From contig JAMJFZ010001815.1 in NCBI GenBank assembly GCA_026225945.1, positions 604,001 through 668,000 of the forward strand: a stretch of DNA of 64,000 nt, given 5' to 3'. Shown piece after piece: positions 33,750 through 44,852 of this stretch. Position 1 is the stretch's first letter, and each line of letters begins with the position of its first letter. Source of the stretch: Cricetomys ansorgei (lineage: Eukaryota > Chordata > Mammalia > Rodentia > Nesomyidae). Made by a program: the position numbers and the translations under genes. The notes beneath the pieces were generated by a model, which saw only the letters and a list, made by a program, of their open reading frames with translations, was not told the origin of the DNA and made no database searches.

Positions 33750-33890
33750 TTTTATTTTGAGAGACAAGATCTCTCTACATAGCTCTGACTGCCCCGGAAC
33801 TCACTATATAGAACAAACTAACTTTGAACTCAGAGATCTGCTTGCCTCTGCCTCCCCAGAGGATTTAATTTGTGCATCCCTATGCCTGGC
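33750..33890 (-). repeat. B1 SINE, diverged
   Basis: 'ttttattttgagagacaaga', 'tttgaactcagagatctgct' and 'cctatgcctggc', reverse orientation. Confidence 0.75.
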
Positions 33891-34955
33891 AGCTCCCTGA
33901 GATGTTCTTGACAATGATTTGGTCACAGCAAGAAGGACCTTCTGAGATGAAATTTGGAGAGAAGTTATGTGCAGGTGGAAGGCCTTCTCTTATCTGGAGG
34001 AGAGTGGGGTATGCTGGACCCAAACGTAGAGGTGGGGGTGGGTGAGGTGGCCAGACTCATGACAGAGAGTATCTGGGTGGGCAGGTTGCATCTGGGGTGT
34101 GAGAAGAGTGACAGGAAGTCCAGTGGATGAAGCTACCACTTGCTATAGTGCAGAAGGTGGAAAGAACTGTTCTGGGGGGGGATGTGAGTCTCCATTGAGT
34201 AACAGCATGGGTGGAGAAAGCAGCCAAATCACAGGTCTTGCTCGGAAGGAAGCAGGTCTCTTCTCTCCCTAGGCCTGGGCCCCAGGACATGCAGACCCAT
34301 GCCACACCCTGCATATACTCTTGGAACCCACCCAAAGGCCTCTGGGGACTTCTGTCCTCAGGGCAGGAGCTATCAGGATTCTCAGGGAACCAAAAAAGTT
34401 TTATGTGATAAGGTTTCCGGAATGTGGTTGCTTAGGGCTCCTCCACCTTGATGGCTCAGGGCTTTGTTTGGAGATGCTGCTTATGATCTACCTCCAGGCT
34501 GTTGTTTTCCAGATAAAAGGGGGAAGACCCTGAGGGCTCAGCTAGAGGTGAGCCTGCCCTTCACAGTGGTTGTTTGCAAGACAGATGAGCAGCAAAGCCT
34601 CATGCAGGGCCAGCAAGCACTCTGCCTGGCAGCTGCATCTCAGTAGTGCCAGTACCACTCTTACTCCATCCTGACCAAGTGCAGGGGATGCACCACAGAG
34701 GCCATACTCTGGTAAGTCCTTATCCTGCAGAGTCTCAAATATGTGATCCTGGAGCATCTTCCTCCTAAACTGAATTCTTCTCCTGTATAAAACAAAGAAA
34801 GCTGACCTCATAGGTTTGCTGTCAGCATTGAACTAGGCAATGCGTTCATGTTCTGAGCACAGGCACAGGCTAGGCCAGGATCTGCAAATATTCCATGCTT
34901 GCACTGAAAATGTGCAAGGAGGCAAGTTTGCTCATGTATGCATGAGAAGTAACTG
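33891..34955. other. Intergenic, no recognised gene
   Basis: Unique-looking sequence. No exon or clear repeat. Confidence 0.4.
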
Positions 34956-34964
34956 CTACCTGCT

Positions 34965-35250
34965 GCCCTTTTCTGCACATGTACGTGTGCCTGCATGTGT
35001 GTGGGCTCACGCGTGCAGGTTGCATGTACACTTGTGCACACACATGTGGAAGCCGAGGGGTGATGTCAGGTATCTTTCTGGATTACTCTCCATTTTATCT
35101 ACTGAGGTAGAGTTTTCACCTGAGCCCAGAGCTCATCAATCATGCTTGCTTGGGTTTTATGTGGGTCCAGAGAATCTGAGCCTTGGTCCTCATGTTTACA
35201 TAGCAAGTGCTTTATCCACTCAGACATCATCTGGTGTTTTCCTAATATAT
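34965..35250 (-). repeat. Rodent composite dispersed repeat
   Basis: GT-rich start ('gtgtgcctgcatgtgtgtgg'), 'cacctgagcccagagctcat' in the middle, and the end 'tagcaagtgctttatccact'. Same family as 58577-58862. The right end resembles a reversed SINE head. Family name uncertain. Confidence 0.5.
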
Positions 35251-35581
35251 CATTAAAGAAAATGGTTTTTTTTTCCCCCTTTGGCGGGTGGGGTGGGCTG
35301 GAAGCCGTGCCCCTATCCAGTATACCAGGAAGTCCAGGGTTTTAGACTTCATCTCTAGCTTCACCAAATATTAATATTAGTAATAATTACAAATCAAAAG
35401 GATGAAACAAACATGCATACTGCAAGGTGCTAGCTGAATGGCTCTCACTAGAAGAATGTGGAAGGGGTGCTTGGTACCATCTCCACCTATGGGTCCTTCC
35501 TGTACACAGTGACCTCGCCCTAATCACTAGAGGACTTCGGTGCTGACTGGACTGCTTCTGGTGTCCTGGAGCTGAGGTTTT

Positions 35582-35733
35582 GTTCTATGTATGTATGTAT
35601 GTATGTATGTATGAAGAAAGGGTCTCTCTATGTAGCTCCGGCTGTCCTGGAGTTCGCTGTGTAGATCAGGCTGGCCTCAAATGCATAGAGATCCTCTTGC
35701 TTCCCTCTTCCGAGTGCTAGGATTAAAGGCACT
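35582..35733 (-). repeat. B1 SINE with a (GTAT)n tail
   Basis: GTAT units at 35585-35614, then reverse B1 'aagggtctctctatgtagct' to 'agtgctaggattaaaggcac'. Confidence 0.85.
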
Positions 35734-36098
35734 GGAACTGATATTTAAAGATACGAGCCTGAAGGCAGCCTCTGTGCCTTGCTGGGGTGGGGGGGAAACC
35801 GTGCCTTCCACTCACACCTGTCTGGAGCAAGTGGCAGTAATGCATGACCGCCTGTGCTCATGGCTTGGGCCACATGCCCGTTACCTCCAGCCCAGCCAGG
35901 CGTGGCTGCGTGTCTCCAGAATGCAGACTCTTGTTCCCTCTCCTCAGCTTCCCTGAATACATCAGACTGCCCTCAACAGGCTGACAGTGTGAGGCTGGGC
36001 TTTGGACCTGGGGCCAAATTTAGATCTAAGTGAGATTCTGGGGAAAGCCCAGAATTGAGGCTCCATATCCATCTACCCGGTGGGCAGGCAGGGGAATG

Positions 36099-36136
<38 letters not shown>

Positions 36137-36740
36137 TGTGTGTGTGTGTGTGTGTCTGTCTGTCTTCTAGAAGCAGAGCTGAAGTCAAGTTCAGGCCAAG
36201 TTATGACCAAGGCAAGGGACTAGGCTTGAGGACAGGGCCTGGGATGCTGCTCCAAGCTAGTGCCTAGCAATGACCTTAGCCTGTAGCCAAGGTCTTGGGG
36301 AGGGATGGGCCAGCTTTTGTTTGCTTAATGCCCTTCCTCTCAGTGTCCTTGCTGATGACCTCTGTCCTTGTGACATTCTTATTTTCCTGCAAGGATCCTT
36401 GTGTGGGCATGGAGTCAAGGGTGGCTGTGACCCTCAAAGGGCACTGGTGACTGAGCACACAATGGGACTCAGGTTGCAGGGGGCAATCAAGGGTTGAGGG
36501 GTGTGTGTGTGTTCCTGGCACTTGACTTCTAAACAAATGACTTAAAACCAGATCTCTGTCCACAAAAGCATGGCCTTGGGCAAACAGAGTCCTGTTGAGG
36601 GTGACTGGAGAGACTATTACAGGAGAGAATCTCACGGGGCCTGAATACAGCAAGAGTCTTCTCCAGACCGTTGTTAAGTCGGTGGGCAGGAAGCTCCAGT
36701 GCCCGGAGGTACTTGCTCCAAGGTTGCTCGGTCATGCCAT
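35734..36740. other. Intergenic flank of the second CpG island; GT microsatellite
   Basis: No gene recognised. Contains a (GT)n run at 36101-36164. Confidence 0.5.
36101..36164. repeat. (GT)n microsatellite
   Basis: About 30 GT units, interrupted by a few TC substitutions. Confidence 0.97.
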
Positions 36741-36759
36741 TTCCCATTCAAGGCTAGTG

Positions 36760-37560
36760 GTTGTCAGCGCGGCCGTGGGGAGTTAGAGGTCGGAGCTGGA
36801 CGCCCAGGTCCTTCCCCGGTCCGGCCCCGGATCCCAGCCCCTCTGGTGCCTGGCGCAGGCTCGGACGCTCAGCGCTCGGGAGGTCCGGCGCAGCGACTCT
36901 CCCCGCCGGGATCCCTCTCTGGACCCCACAGGGAATCCCTCACCCGCGCCCACCTGGCGGCGAGTGCGCGCGCGCGATCGGCGCGCTGTCCCTTTAAACA
37001 GCCCGCGGGCGCCTCCCCCGCGCCCCGCCCCCCCCGCCGCGGTGCGGCCGCCGGTGCTGGGCGAGGTCGGAGAAAGTCCGCGGGCGCCGGAGCTGGGGGA
37101 CGCCGGAGCACTTCCTGCCGCGGGCGGCGCCGCAGCTGCCCAGGCCGGACCGGGCCGGGTGCCCGCAGGTACGGCCAACTTGGCGCGCGGCGTGCCGTTT
37201 CCGCCGCGGGCCGGTCGTCCCGCCCGCACTTCCCGCAAACTCCGCGGCGCGACCGCCCAACTTGCGCACCCGCCGCCTGCCGCAGTGCCCGCCGCGCGCC
37301 CGGGGCGCGGCCGAGTGGGGCGCGGGCGGCGCTGGAACTGCGCACGGGCCCAGAGGCGGAGAGGCCGGCTCGCCGAGGTGTCCCGGCCAACGCTGGGGCT
37401 CCGGGTGCGCTGCCTGCCTTTCCCGCCCGGGTCCTTTGGCTCCCGGAGACCCCAGGACCCTATAGGTCCGCCCCGGGCTGCAGGGTGAGCCCCGATGACA
37501 CCGGCCCCTGGCTGGGGCGCAGGGTACACACCCCTCCTGACCGGCCAGGTCAGAGGCAGC
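36760..37560 (+). promoter_or_regulatory. Nacc2: CpG island promoter, presumed Nacc2
   Basis: Very GC-rich, CpG-dense and SINE-free, with GC boxes (for example the C-runs at 37014-37040). A TTTAAA at 36993-36998 could act as a weak TATA-like element. The assignment to Nacc2 is by established gene order (LHX3, TMEM250, NACC2 in one orientation) and by the rightward splice donors. No Nacc2 coding sequence supports it directly. Frames of 300 codons (+) and 248 codons (-) across it are stop-poor GC artefacts. Confidence 0.6.
37020..37168 (+). other. Nacc2: Presumed Nacc2 exon 1, noncoding (start approximate)
   Basis: The exon would end in gcccgcag, followed by donor GTACGG at 37169. The start is placed about 25 bases after the TTTAAA and is only a guess. 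A second good donor, CAGG/GTGAGC after 37484, could end an alternative or longer first exon. Confidence 0.45.
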
Positions 37561-37569
37561 TGGTCTGCG

Positions 37570-39770
37570 CATCAGACTTGGCCCACGCCCTCCCTCCCTA
37601 GCCAGGTGGGCCGATCGGTGAGCTAGGGTTGTCACTGCTTTTCTTTTTCTCTGGTGCCAACTCCAACATTGGGGTTCGCTGCGGTGGGAAGGGGCTTCTG
37701 GCTTGTCTCCGCAAAGTTAAGGTCTCTGGACTCTTCTCCCGGAAAACTCAGGGGTCTGTGGAGCTGGGGGAAGTGAGGTTGGCTCTCACCGGAGGCTGAG
37801 ACCCGGTTCCTGCTTCTCCTGTATGTTGTGGGAGTCTGAGGGGTCATCTCAGCTCTTCTCCCGGTTCCGGTCGTTTCGTGGGCGGGTCTGTCCTACAGTG
37901 GATACTCTCCTCCTGGTGTTGCTTGAACCCTAGGGTTTGTGGACACCCCCATTCTGCTCCCTGGAGCTGACCTCTCCGGCACCACCCACTGTCCCCTACT
38001 CCCTCCTTGGAGCTTCCAGACAGAAGATGTTCTTTTGGGCCCTCTATACTAGCCTTCAGGTGTAGTTCTGGGAGTGTTGCAGCTGAGCCTGTCTGGGGGT
38101 GGAATGGGCTGGTCCGTGGTCCTTGCTGGCCTGGCTGGACTCTTGGTCCTGTAAAGTCCTTTCTTCTGAGCGATTTATATGCACATTCATGTCTAGCTCT
38201 CCCTGGTGCAGCTCTCTGGCCCTGCTGGTTCCCTTTTTTTTCTGTCCTCTTCCTTCTGCAAGTTCTTGACTATTACTCCCTTCTGTTTTCCAATTTGACC
38301 AAGGATGAGGGCCGGATGTCCCGTGGGGATCTGCACTCTGTGTGGTCTTTAAACCTCATGAAGTCCCGGGAGGGTTGACTGTGACTTTTCATTTCACAGT
38401 TGAGGGGACAAGCTAGGGAATGGACAGCCAGCATTTCTGTCCCACCCTCCAACAATCTTCTCCAGGCTCATGGAGCCACCCACTCTGTCCACCAGTGCCC
38501 TTCACTCTTCATTCCTTCAAGGATGCTCTGTGGCACTTCCTCCTTCGGTGGCAACCTCCGCTGGAGCCCAAACGAAGGAAAGAAAAGAGGTGAGACCCAG
38601 GGCAACTGGTCCCCTGTTCTTTGGGCAGCTGATGGGAACTTCTCAGTAGCCGGGGATCTGTCCTCAGCCCTCATGCCTATGGTAGAATGGTGCTAGGTGA
38701 AAGCTGTGCATGCTGGCATCTACACCTTGCTGATTCCGGGAGCTCGCAGCCATTTAGAGTGCTGGGAAACACTATCAGAGAGAAAGGCTTGTGCTGCAAG
38801 AGTGGAACACCAACCAGGCTGCTTGCTTGCTCCTGAGCTGCTTGCCATCCACCATCGGTCTGCATTGTGGACTGCTGGTGATATGTGTCTCTTTCTTGGG
38901 GAGGGGCTTTTGCTTGACTTTGACAACCTCACCAAACCTCCTTTTTCAGACTAGTTCTTGAGCCTGCATTGTCCTAGCTGGACAGTGGTTTCAGGTCCTG
39001 TTTGCCTCAGCGGTCCTTCCTGCCTGATTTGTATGGTGGGTGATGTGATCTCTAGGGTCTTTTCTGGCCTTAGCACAGGAGTCCAGCACTAATGGGGCAG
39101 ACACTGAGAGCTGTGGTTGCCTTACCTTAGCAGGATGTGAATCTCTGCCTCTGAGGTCTTTGCTTCTGACATCCTTGATCCTAGAATGCACATGGCACCC
39201 AGTGGTTGCCAGCCCTGCTGTCCGTGTGTCCTCTACTTTCTGCCCCAGACCTGTTCCCTGCATGTCATAGCCCATGAAGTCATCCCATCCCCATCTTCTG
39301 GGCTCTGCTCCTCCAGCCTGGTGGCTATCAGAGAGTTCTCTGGAGAGCTTAAGGTTGGTTAAAGTCGCAGGGGTATAGATAAGGTGGGATGAACCACCAG
39401 CCCTAGCAAGTGCTGTTTGTTGGGTCAGTGACCATGATCCACCATCAGACCTCAGTCCCTTGCTTTCCTCTGCCACAAAACCACAACCTCCCAGTGTAAG
39501 GAGCATATTTGAGAAAGTGACTTCCGGTGTGTGCAAAGTGTACCCCTCCCCACCATGTGCTGCTTTCCCTGATGGTACCCATCCTGCTTTGAAAGCTGCT
39601 TATGTGTGTCTAGCTCATGCTGGCCTCCTAGGCCTGAGCTCTCAGGATGGCATGCACTGCCTGCCAACTCTGAGGAGAATGGCTGCTTGGGATGGGGTTG
39701 GATACTTGTCCTCATGGCTATGTCCCTGGGGTGAGGAAACCTGTTTGGGTTTTGAGACCTGTTTTGCTTT
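37570..39770. other. Repeat-free stretch right of the CpG island
   Basis: About 2.2 kb with no SINE, unusual against the local density, which fits 5' intronic regulatory DNA. No specific element resolved. Confidence 0.35.
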
Positions 39771-39774
39771 GATC

Positions 39775-39905
39775 TTTTTGGAGACAGAATCTTATATAGT
39801 TCAGGCTGGCCTTGAACTCAATATGTACTTGAGGATGACCTTGGACCTCTGATCCTCTAGCCTCTTAAGATCTAGGATTACAGATATGTGTCCTAACACC
39901 CTGTT
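39775..39905 (-). repeat. Proto-B1 (PB1D-like) fragment
   Basis: 'ttcaggctggccttgaactc' and 'gaggatgaccttggacctct', reverse orientation. Confidence 0.65.
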
Positions 39906-41880
39906 TCAGGCCTGGTCTCTTTTAGAAGGGAGCAGAGTCCTGTGTGATGCAAGGGAACCTCCTCCATGCAGGGAACAGGTACCACCAGCCCCTTGGACAC
40001 TGGGCTTTTAATGCTCCTGGCCCATGTAGCCACCTGCACCAGGCCCTGTGCCCCCCCCCGCCCCCTGCCACACACATAGAGGGTCTACTTTGCCTGGGTG
40101 TGATCAGGGGATGAAGGGATCCTAGAGCCTGCTAAGGACTGGCTGACTGAGACTGTCCCCTCACCCCAAAGTTCCTGCCTGGAGACCCTGGGCTACCTGT
40201 ACCACATACTTCATCTCTAAGGCATTGTGAGCAGCCAGGCCCTGAGTTATCAGGAGGCAGTGAGGGAACTTAGCTAGCATAGTTTTCTACCTGGTTTCTC
40301 AGATGTTGGTAGCCCTACCCCATAGCCTACTCTGCCACTGCCTCTTCCTTCTGGGTTTCTTTTTCCTTTCAGTTTTACGCCTATCCCTGGCCAGGCCCCC
40401 ATTTCTGGAGAAGCATCCTGTGATCTGGCTTGAGGTGGCTGCTCTGGCCTGTTCTTCAATGCAAGGATCTTGGCAACCTCTGTTGCTGTTTTAGCAAATG
40501 CTCACTCTACCCTAGGCATGCCTCCTGTTGGCATCACCCGAAGTCCTCACTTTCCCAGAGCCAGGGTTGCCCCTGCTGCTGGTGGCCAGGCTTGTCTTGG
40601 AGGTTTGGGTTTTAGAAGCAGAGACCTGTGTGCCTGGTTTTCTCAGACTGCAGGCCTGTGAACATAGAGGAGTCTTTATGTCTTCAGTTTGGAGCATGGA
40701 CTCCAAGCTCAGTGCTCACAAGGTCTCTTGCCCAAACAGTTCTCTGAGCAGAGAATGGACTCTGACCCAGGACCCTGTCTGCCCTGAGTCTTAAGTACTG
40801 GGCCTGGGTTCTGGGAAGCAGGCAGATTAGGAGCCTGAGGTCTGATTACTGGAGATTTTGCCCCTACCTCAGACTGTGTGACCCTCCCTGCTGGGCCCCA
40901 CCCCAGGTCTCTAAGCTGTCTCTGCCTTGGGATGGTGAGACATTGGTGGTAGTGTTGCTGGCCCTTTAAGGGGAAGCTGGTTCAGTCCCAGGGAGAAGGA
41001 GGCTTTTTCTCTGGAGTTGCTTCCAGGTCCCTGGGGAAGAGCTGGCTGGGGCTCTTAGGAATCTTGCCCCTCCTCCCTGCATCAGGCCTGGCATCCAGGA
41101 GGGCATCCGGCCACAGATGGGCCTCAAGCTCCAGGCCCGCCCCTCACTGGTGTCTGGGAAGCAGGCAGGGGTGGGGTGGGGCATGGGGCGGGAACAGTGG
41201 GGCCTGAAAGTGCCCATATATAGTCACTGGGGGTGAGCAGAGAGTCATGCCTTTGAGTTGTCTAGCACCAGGGTGGCTAATGCCCCTTGGCATTCTGGTG
41301 GGCAAGGGTGGCAGTCTGAAGAGCAGGAGGATCTGGGCTAGAGTATATTGGGTCCTGCAAAGCCATTCCCCCTAGAAATGTTTGTTGATTGAAAATAAAA
41401 ATTTCCCTAAACCTCTGTAGTCAAAACCAAGAATACTTTGAAAACCACAGTTTTTAAAAGTCAGAGGTAATAGTATGTTCACAGTCAAGAGTGGTCTGGG
41501 GTCCCTTACTGGCTAGTAGGGTCTGGTGCTTGCTGGTGGGGCAGTCTTTCCAACATGAAATTCTGGAGCCCTTTTTATGGGGGTGACTGAGTGTCCCTTC
41601 ACCCCAACCCTATTCAGTAAAGAGGGGCTGGGAGGGGGAGGCTCCTGTCCTACCCTCTGGTGTTTGTGGGATATTTCCCCTCCATCGCTTCTGTTGCTGG
41701 GGTGTGTGTGTTGCTTTGGGGGAGGTGGCCTGCTGTCCGGTCCTGTTCTGTTGCTGACTTCTGGGCACCTCCCTTCTGGGACCCTGGGGCTTCGTCCTTG
41801 GCCTCCCTCCTCTCTCCTCCGGCCCTCCCCACTCTTTGCGGAACTCTTGACTCTGCTCTTGAGAAATCACAATGTTAACA
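39906..41880. other. Presumed intron; repeat-poor, GC-moderate
   Basis: No SINE recognised over about 2 kb. Around 40955-41230 there are clustered promoter-like words: 'ccctttaaggggaagctg', GC-rich boxes and a TATA/CArG-like CCATATATAG at 41213-41222. See findings. Confidence 0.4.
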
Positions 41881-42190
41881 CAGTTTTTGCTCATTTAATC
41901 TAGTTACTATTGCACTGCTAAGCGTCTTTGTTAAATTTTGTATATTGATACTTTTTGTTGTTGTCAGCAGTTTTTTTCTTTCTTTCCTTTTTTTTTTTGG
42001 ATATAAAGCCATTAGGGTGAGAGAAGATTAAAAAGATACATTACAATTAAAATGTTAATGAAATCCGCATCATACAACTTTTGAAACCCTTCAGGCATTT
42101 ATCTTGCCTGTGTCGTGTCCATTAACTTTGGCTATTCTTATTCCACACTGACCCCTGCTGAGAGATTTGTGCTATAATTGGATTTTTTTT
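41850..42190. promoter_or_regulatory. Candidate conserved enhancer 2 (AT-rich, repeat-free)
   Basis: AT-rich sequence with TTTAATC, TTACAATTAAAATGTTAATG and CATTAAC words. It has no SINE similarity and lies within otherwise GC-rich DNA. Composition and homeodomain cores suggest a conserved noncoding element; this is inference. Confidence 0.35.
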
Positions 42191-42839
42191 TTTATATAAA
42201 AAAGGGGGGTGGGGGAAGGAGCTTTTAAGAAAATAGAGGTTGAGTGGCCGGTCCTGGTTTTGAAATGAAGAGAGTAGAAAAAAGGGAAAACTTGGCTCCC
42301 TCTCTGGGGGTAACCTCAGGGCACCCCCTCCTTGGCTGGAAGATGTGCATTTAGGGTGTGGCTTTGCAAGAGAGAGAGACCAGAGGAATGAGGGTGTGGC
42401 CCGAGGGCCAGGTTGGGGTAGTGGGGGATTCTCATCTCTCTGGGGAGAACTAAGATACTGGGGAGTGATAGGAGCTCCTCCTCCCTCCATCCTGTCACTC
42501 CCTTTGCCTGGGACTGTTTAAGGGGATGTTGGTGTTTCTGGCTAGGGCTTTGGGCTGTGGGAAGGGAGGACCCCCCAGGTCTTCTTCCCAGGCCAGTTGA
42601 GAGTCCAGGGCAGAAATATGCGGCTTCTGGGCAGGCAGGTCAGCTGTGTGTGCACAGGTATGCATATGTTTGTATATATGTGCTTATGTGCTCACATGGC
42701 CAGTGGCCAGCAGCCCCTCTCTGTCCCTGGGACCGGCTGCCCGGGACAGCGCTGTGGGCACCTGGCAGTGCTGGAGCTGGTCAGGTGGTTGGCAGTGGGC
42801 TGCAACAGACAGATTTCATGTCTGTGTTTCTGCAACACC

Positions 42840-42985
42840 TTTCTATAAAGGGAAACATAATTTAAAATATGATTACTTAGTGTTGTAACAGCGCCTCAGC
42901 GACTCTGCTGTGAGGGAGATCATTATCAGTCTGATATTAACTTGCAAAGAATATTATGCAAATTGCCTGCGGCTTGGGAATCCTG
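42840..42985. promoter_or_regulatory. Candidate conserved enhancer 3 with a POU octamer
   Basis: Contains a perfect octamer ATGCAAAT at 42956-42963, with GATATTAAC and CATTATCA words nearby, in repeat-free DNA. POU-factor binding is inferred from the motif only. Confidence 0.45.
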
Positions 42986-44390
42986 GCGCAGGGGGGGGGG
43001 GCAGTCTGGCTTCCCTGGAGCTTGGGCCCTTGTCCTTGGGGCTGAGACTCTGCCGTTCTTCTCAGCCTGCAAACCCAGGCCTCTGCCCTCATGGTCCCAT
43101 GTCCACACAACTTCCTGAGCCTTAGCTCTGTGAAGTCCCACCTACATCCTTCCCCGGACTTTGCCATAGTGATAGGAAACTGGAGCCTCTGGGCAGGTTT
43201 GCTAAGGTATGGGGCATCTATCCAGGGTGTCAGTACTGTGACTGTGACTGTGGCTGGACCTTGACATGGGCACTCAAGCAGCCCCCAAGGAATGCATGTG
43301 GCCAGGGGGCACTGGTTGTCCCACTGGTTTGGGCTGTTTCCAGGGGCTCAGGGGCAGCCACCTGGGGAAGGGTGTGCTCTAGCATAGATATGTCCTGCTG
43401 TGCTGGTCTTTGTGGGGGGGAGGAGGGTGATGGCACCTACACCCTTACAAAGAGGAAGTGTTCTCCAAGTCTGCCCTCCAAGTTCATCCTGATGTGGGTG
43501 GTACAGGAGAAAGAACATTTCTTTCAAACACTCTGTTCCACTGTAACAAAGTTCCACAGAGCAATGTCCCTGACCACGAACAGTAGAAAGGCCTAGTTTT
43601 TGGGTTCTTAGAAACAATGTCCACCTGGCAACAGTGAAAACCCTGTAGTTGGTCACTCAAAGATGCCCTCCCTGCTATGGTGAAACTGATGTCCACTGGG
43701 TGTCACTGAATCTCCTTGCTGTATCCTGAATCTCCTGATGCAGAGCCAAGATCTGGGAAGAAGGACCCTGTCTGGGGAGGCCCTTAGCTTTCCCAGGGCA
43801 GGGGTGGGGCTTGGGGGTGGAATGGGGTGTGGCCTCTGACATCCTGTAGAGATGCAGGAGTATGCAACAGACAGGGCCTTTGCAGAGGCCAGGCTGGGGT
43901 AGATGGGGACGGTCTCAATCACATTGATGCTTATTCCAGGTGGTTGCTGTCCACAGTGCCAAGCTTTCATACCCAGGATCCTCTTGGGGTGTGCGCCCTG
44001 CACACCCCCAACTGTACTTGGGTCCTTATCCGAGGTCTCACTTCCTCTGTGTGTGAGATGAGGGAAGCTGGCCATGAGCTCTGAATAGCATATAGCACCC
44101 CACTTTAGTTATAAGGGTTGCTGGCCAGAGCTGATCCACAATCACTTTGTATCATACCCTGGGGTAAACCAACGAGCTGTATTCTTTATGACGTAGCCAG
44201 CCACCTCTTTTGTGCTGCTACCTCTCCTATAGATGATGGCTGCTGTAAGACTTGGGGTGTGGAGTGACTGCTAGCGGGAGAGTACCTGTGTGTGTGGTCT
44301 GTAGGAGGGGCATTGAGAGCATCTAGGTGTGTTAAAGGATAATAGCCTTACACTGACCTAAAAAGTACTATAGGCAGATAAGTGTTTAAA
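42986..44390. other. Presumed intron, no recognised exon
   Basis: A poly-G run lies at 42991-43001. Otherwise unique-looking sequence without SINEs. Confidence 0.4.
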
Positions 44391-44412
44391 AAAAAAAAAA
44401 CTGCAGAAATTT

Positions 44413-44630
44413 GGGGCTGGAGAGATAGTTCAGCAGTTAGGAGCACTGGCTGCTCTTGCAGAAGTCTTGGGTTTGGTTCCCAGCATCTACAGGGTGGCAC
44501 CAACAATCTCTAACTCCAGTTCCAGGTGGCTCAGCGCCTCCTTCTGGCTTCCATGAGCACTGCACACATGTTGTGCCCAAACATAAATGCAGGCAAAACA
44601 CTCATAAAATAAAATCTTAAAATTTTTTTT
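44413..44630 (+). repeat. B2/B3-type SINE
   Basis: Forward 'ggggctggagagatagttca', 'ctgctcttgcagaagtcttg' and an AATAAAATC tail. An inverted partner follows at 44650. Confidence 0.9.
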
Positions 44631-44649
44631 TTGAAATTAAAAAAAAAAT

Positions 44650-44852
44650 TATTTTGTGTGTATGGTGTTTTGTCTGGATGTATATCTGTGCGCCACGTGT
44701 ATACCTGGAGCCATGGAGGCCAGAAGAGGGCCGCTTCATCACCTGGAAATTGGAGTTACAGATGATTGTAAGCTGATATGTGGGTGCTGGGAATGAAACC
44801 TGGGTCCTCTAGAAAAGTGCTTTTAAATACTAAGCCATCTCTCCATCTCTCA
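44650..44852 (-). repeat. B3-type SINE, inverted relative to its neighbour
   Basis: 'ggccagaagagggccgcttc', 'attggagttacagatgattg' and head 'taagccatctctccatctc', reverse orientation. About 20 bases of A/T-run separate it from the forward copy. Confidence 0.9.

Noticed and set aside
36699..37601. 300-codon + frame and 248-, 213- and 173-codon minus frames over the second CpG island
   Set aside because: Low stop-codon frequency in very GC-rich DNA gives open frames in nearly every phase. Composition is Arg/Pro/Ala/Gly-rich with no domain.
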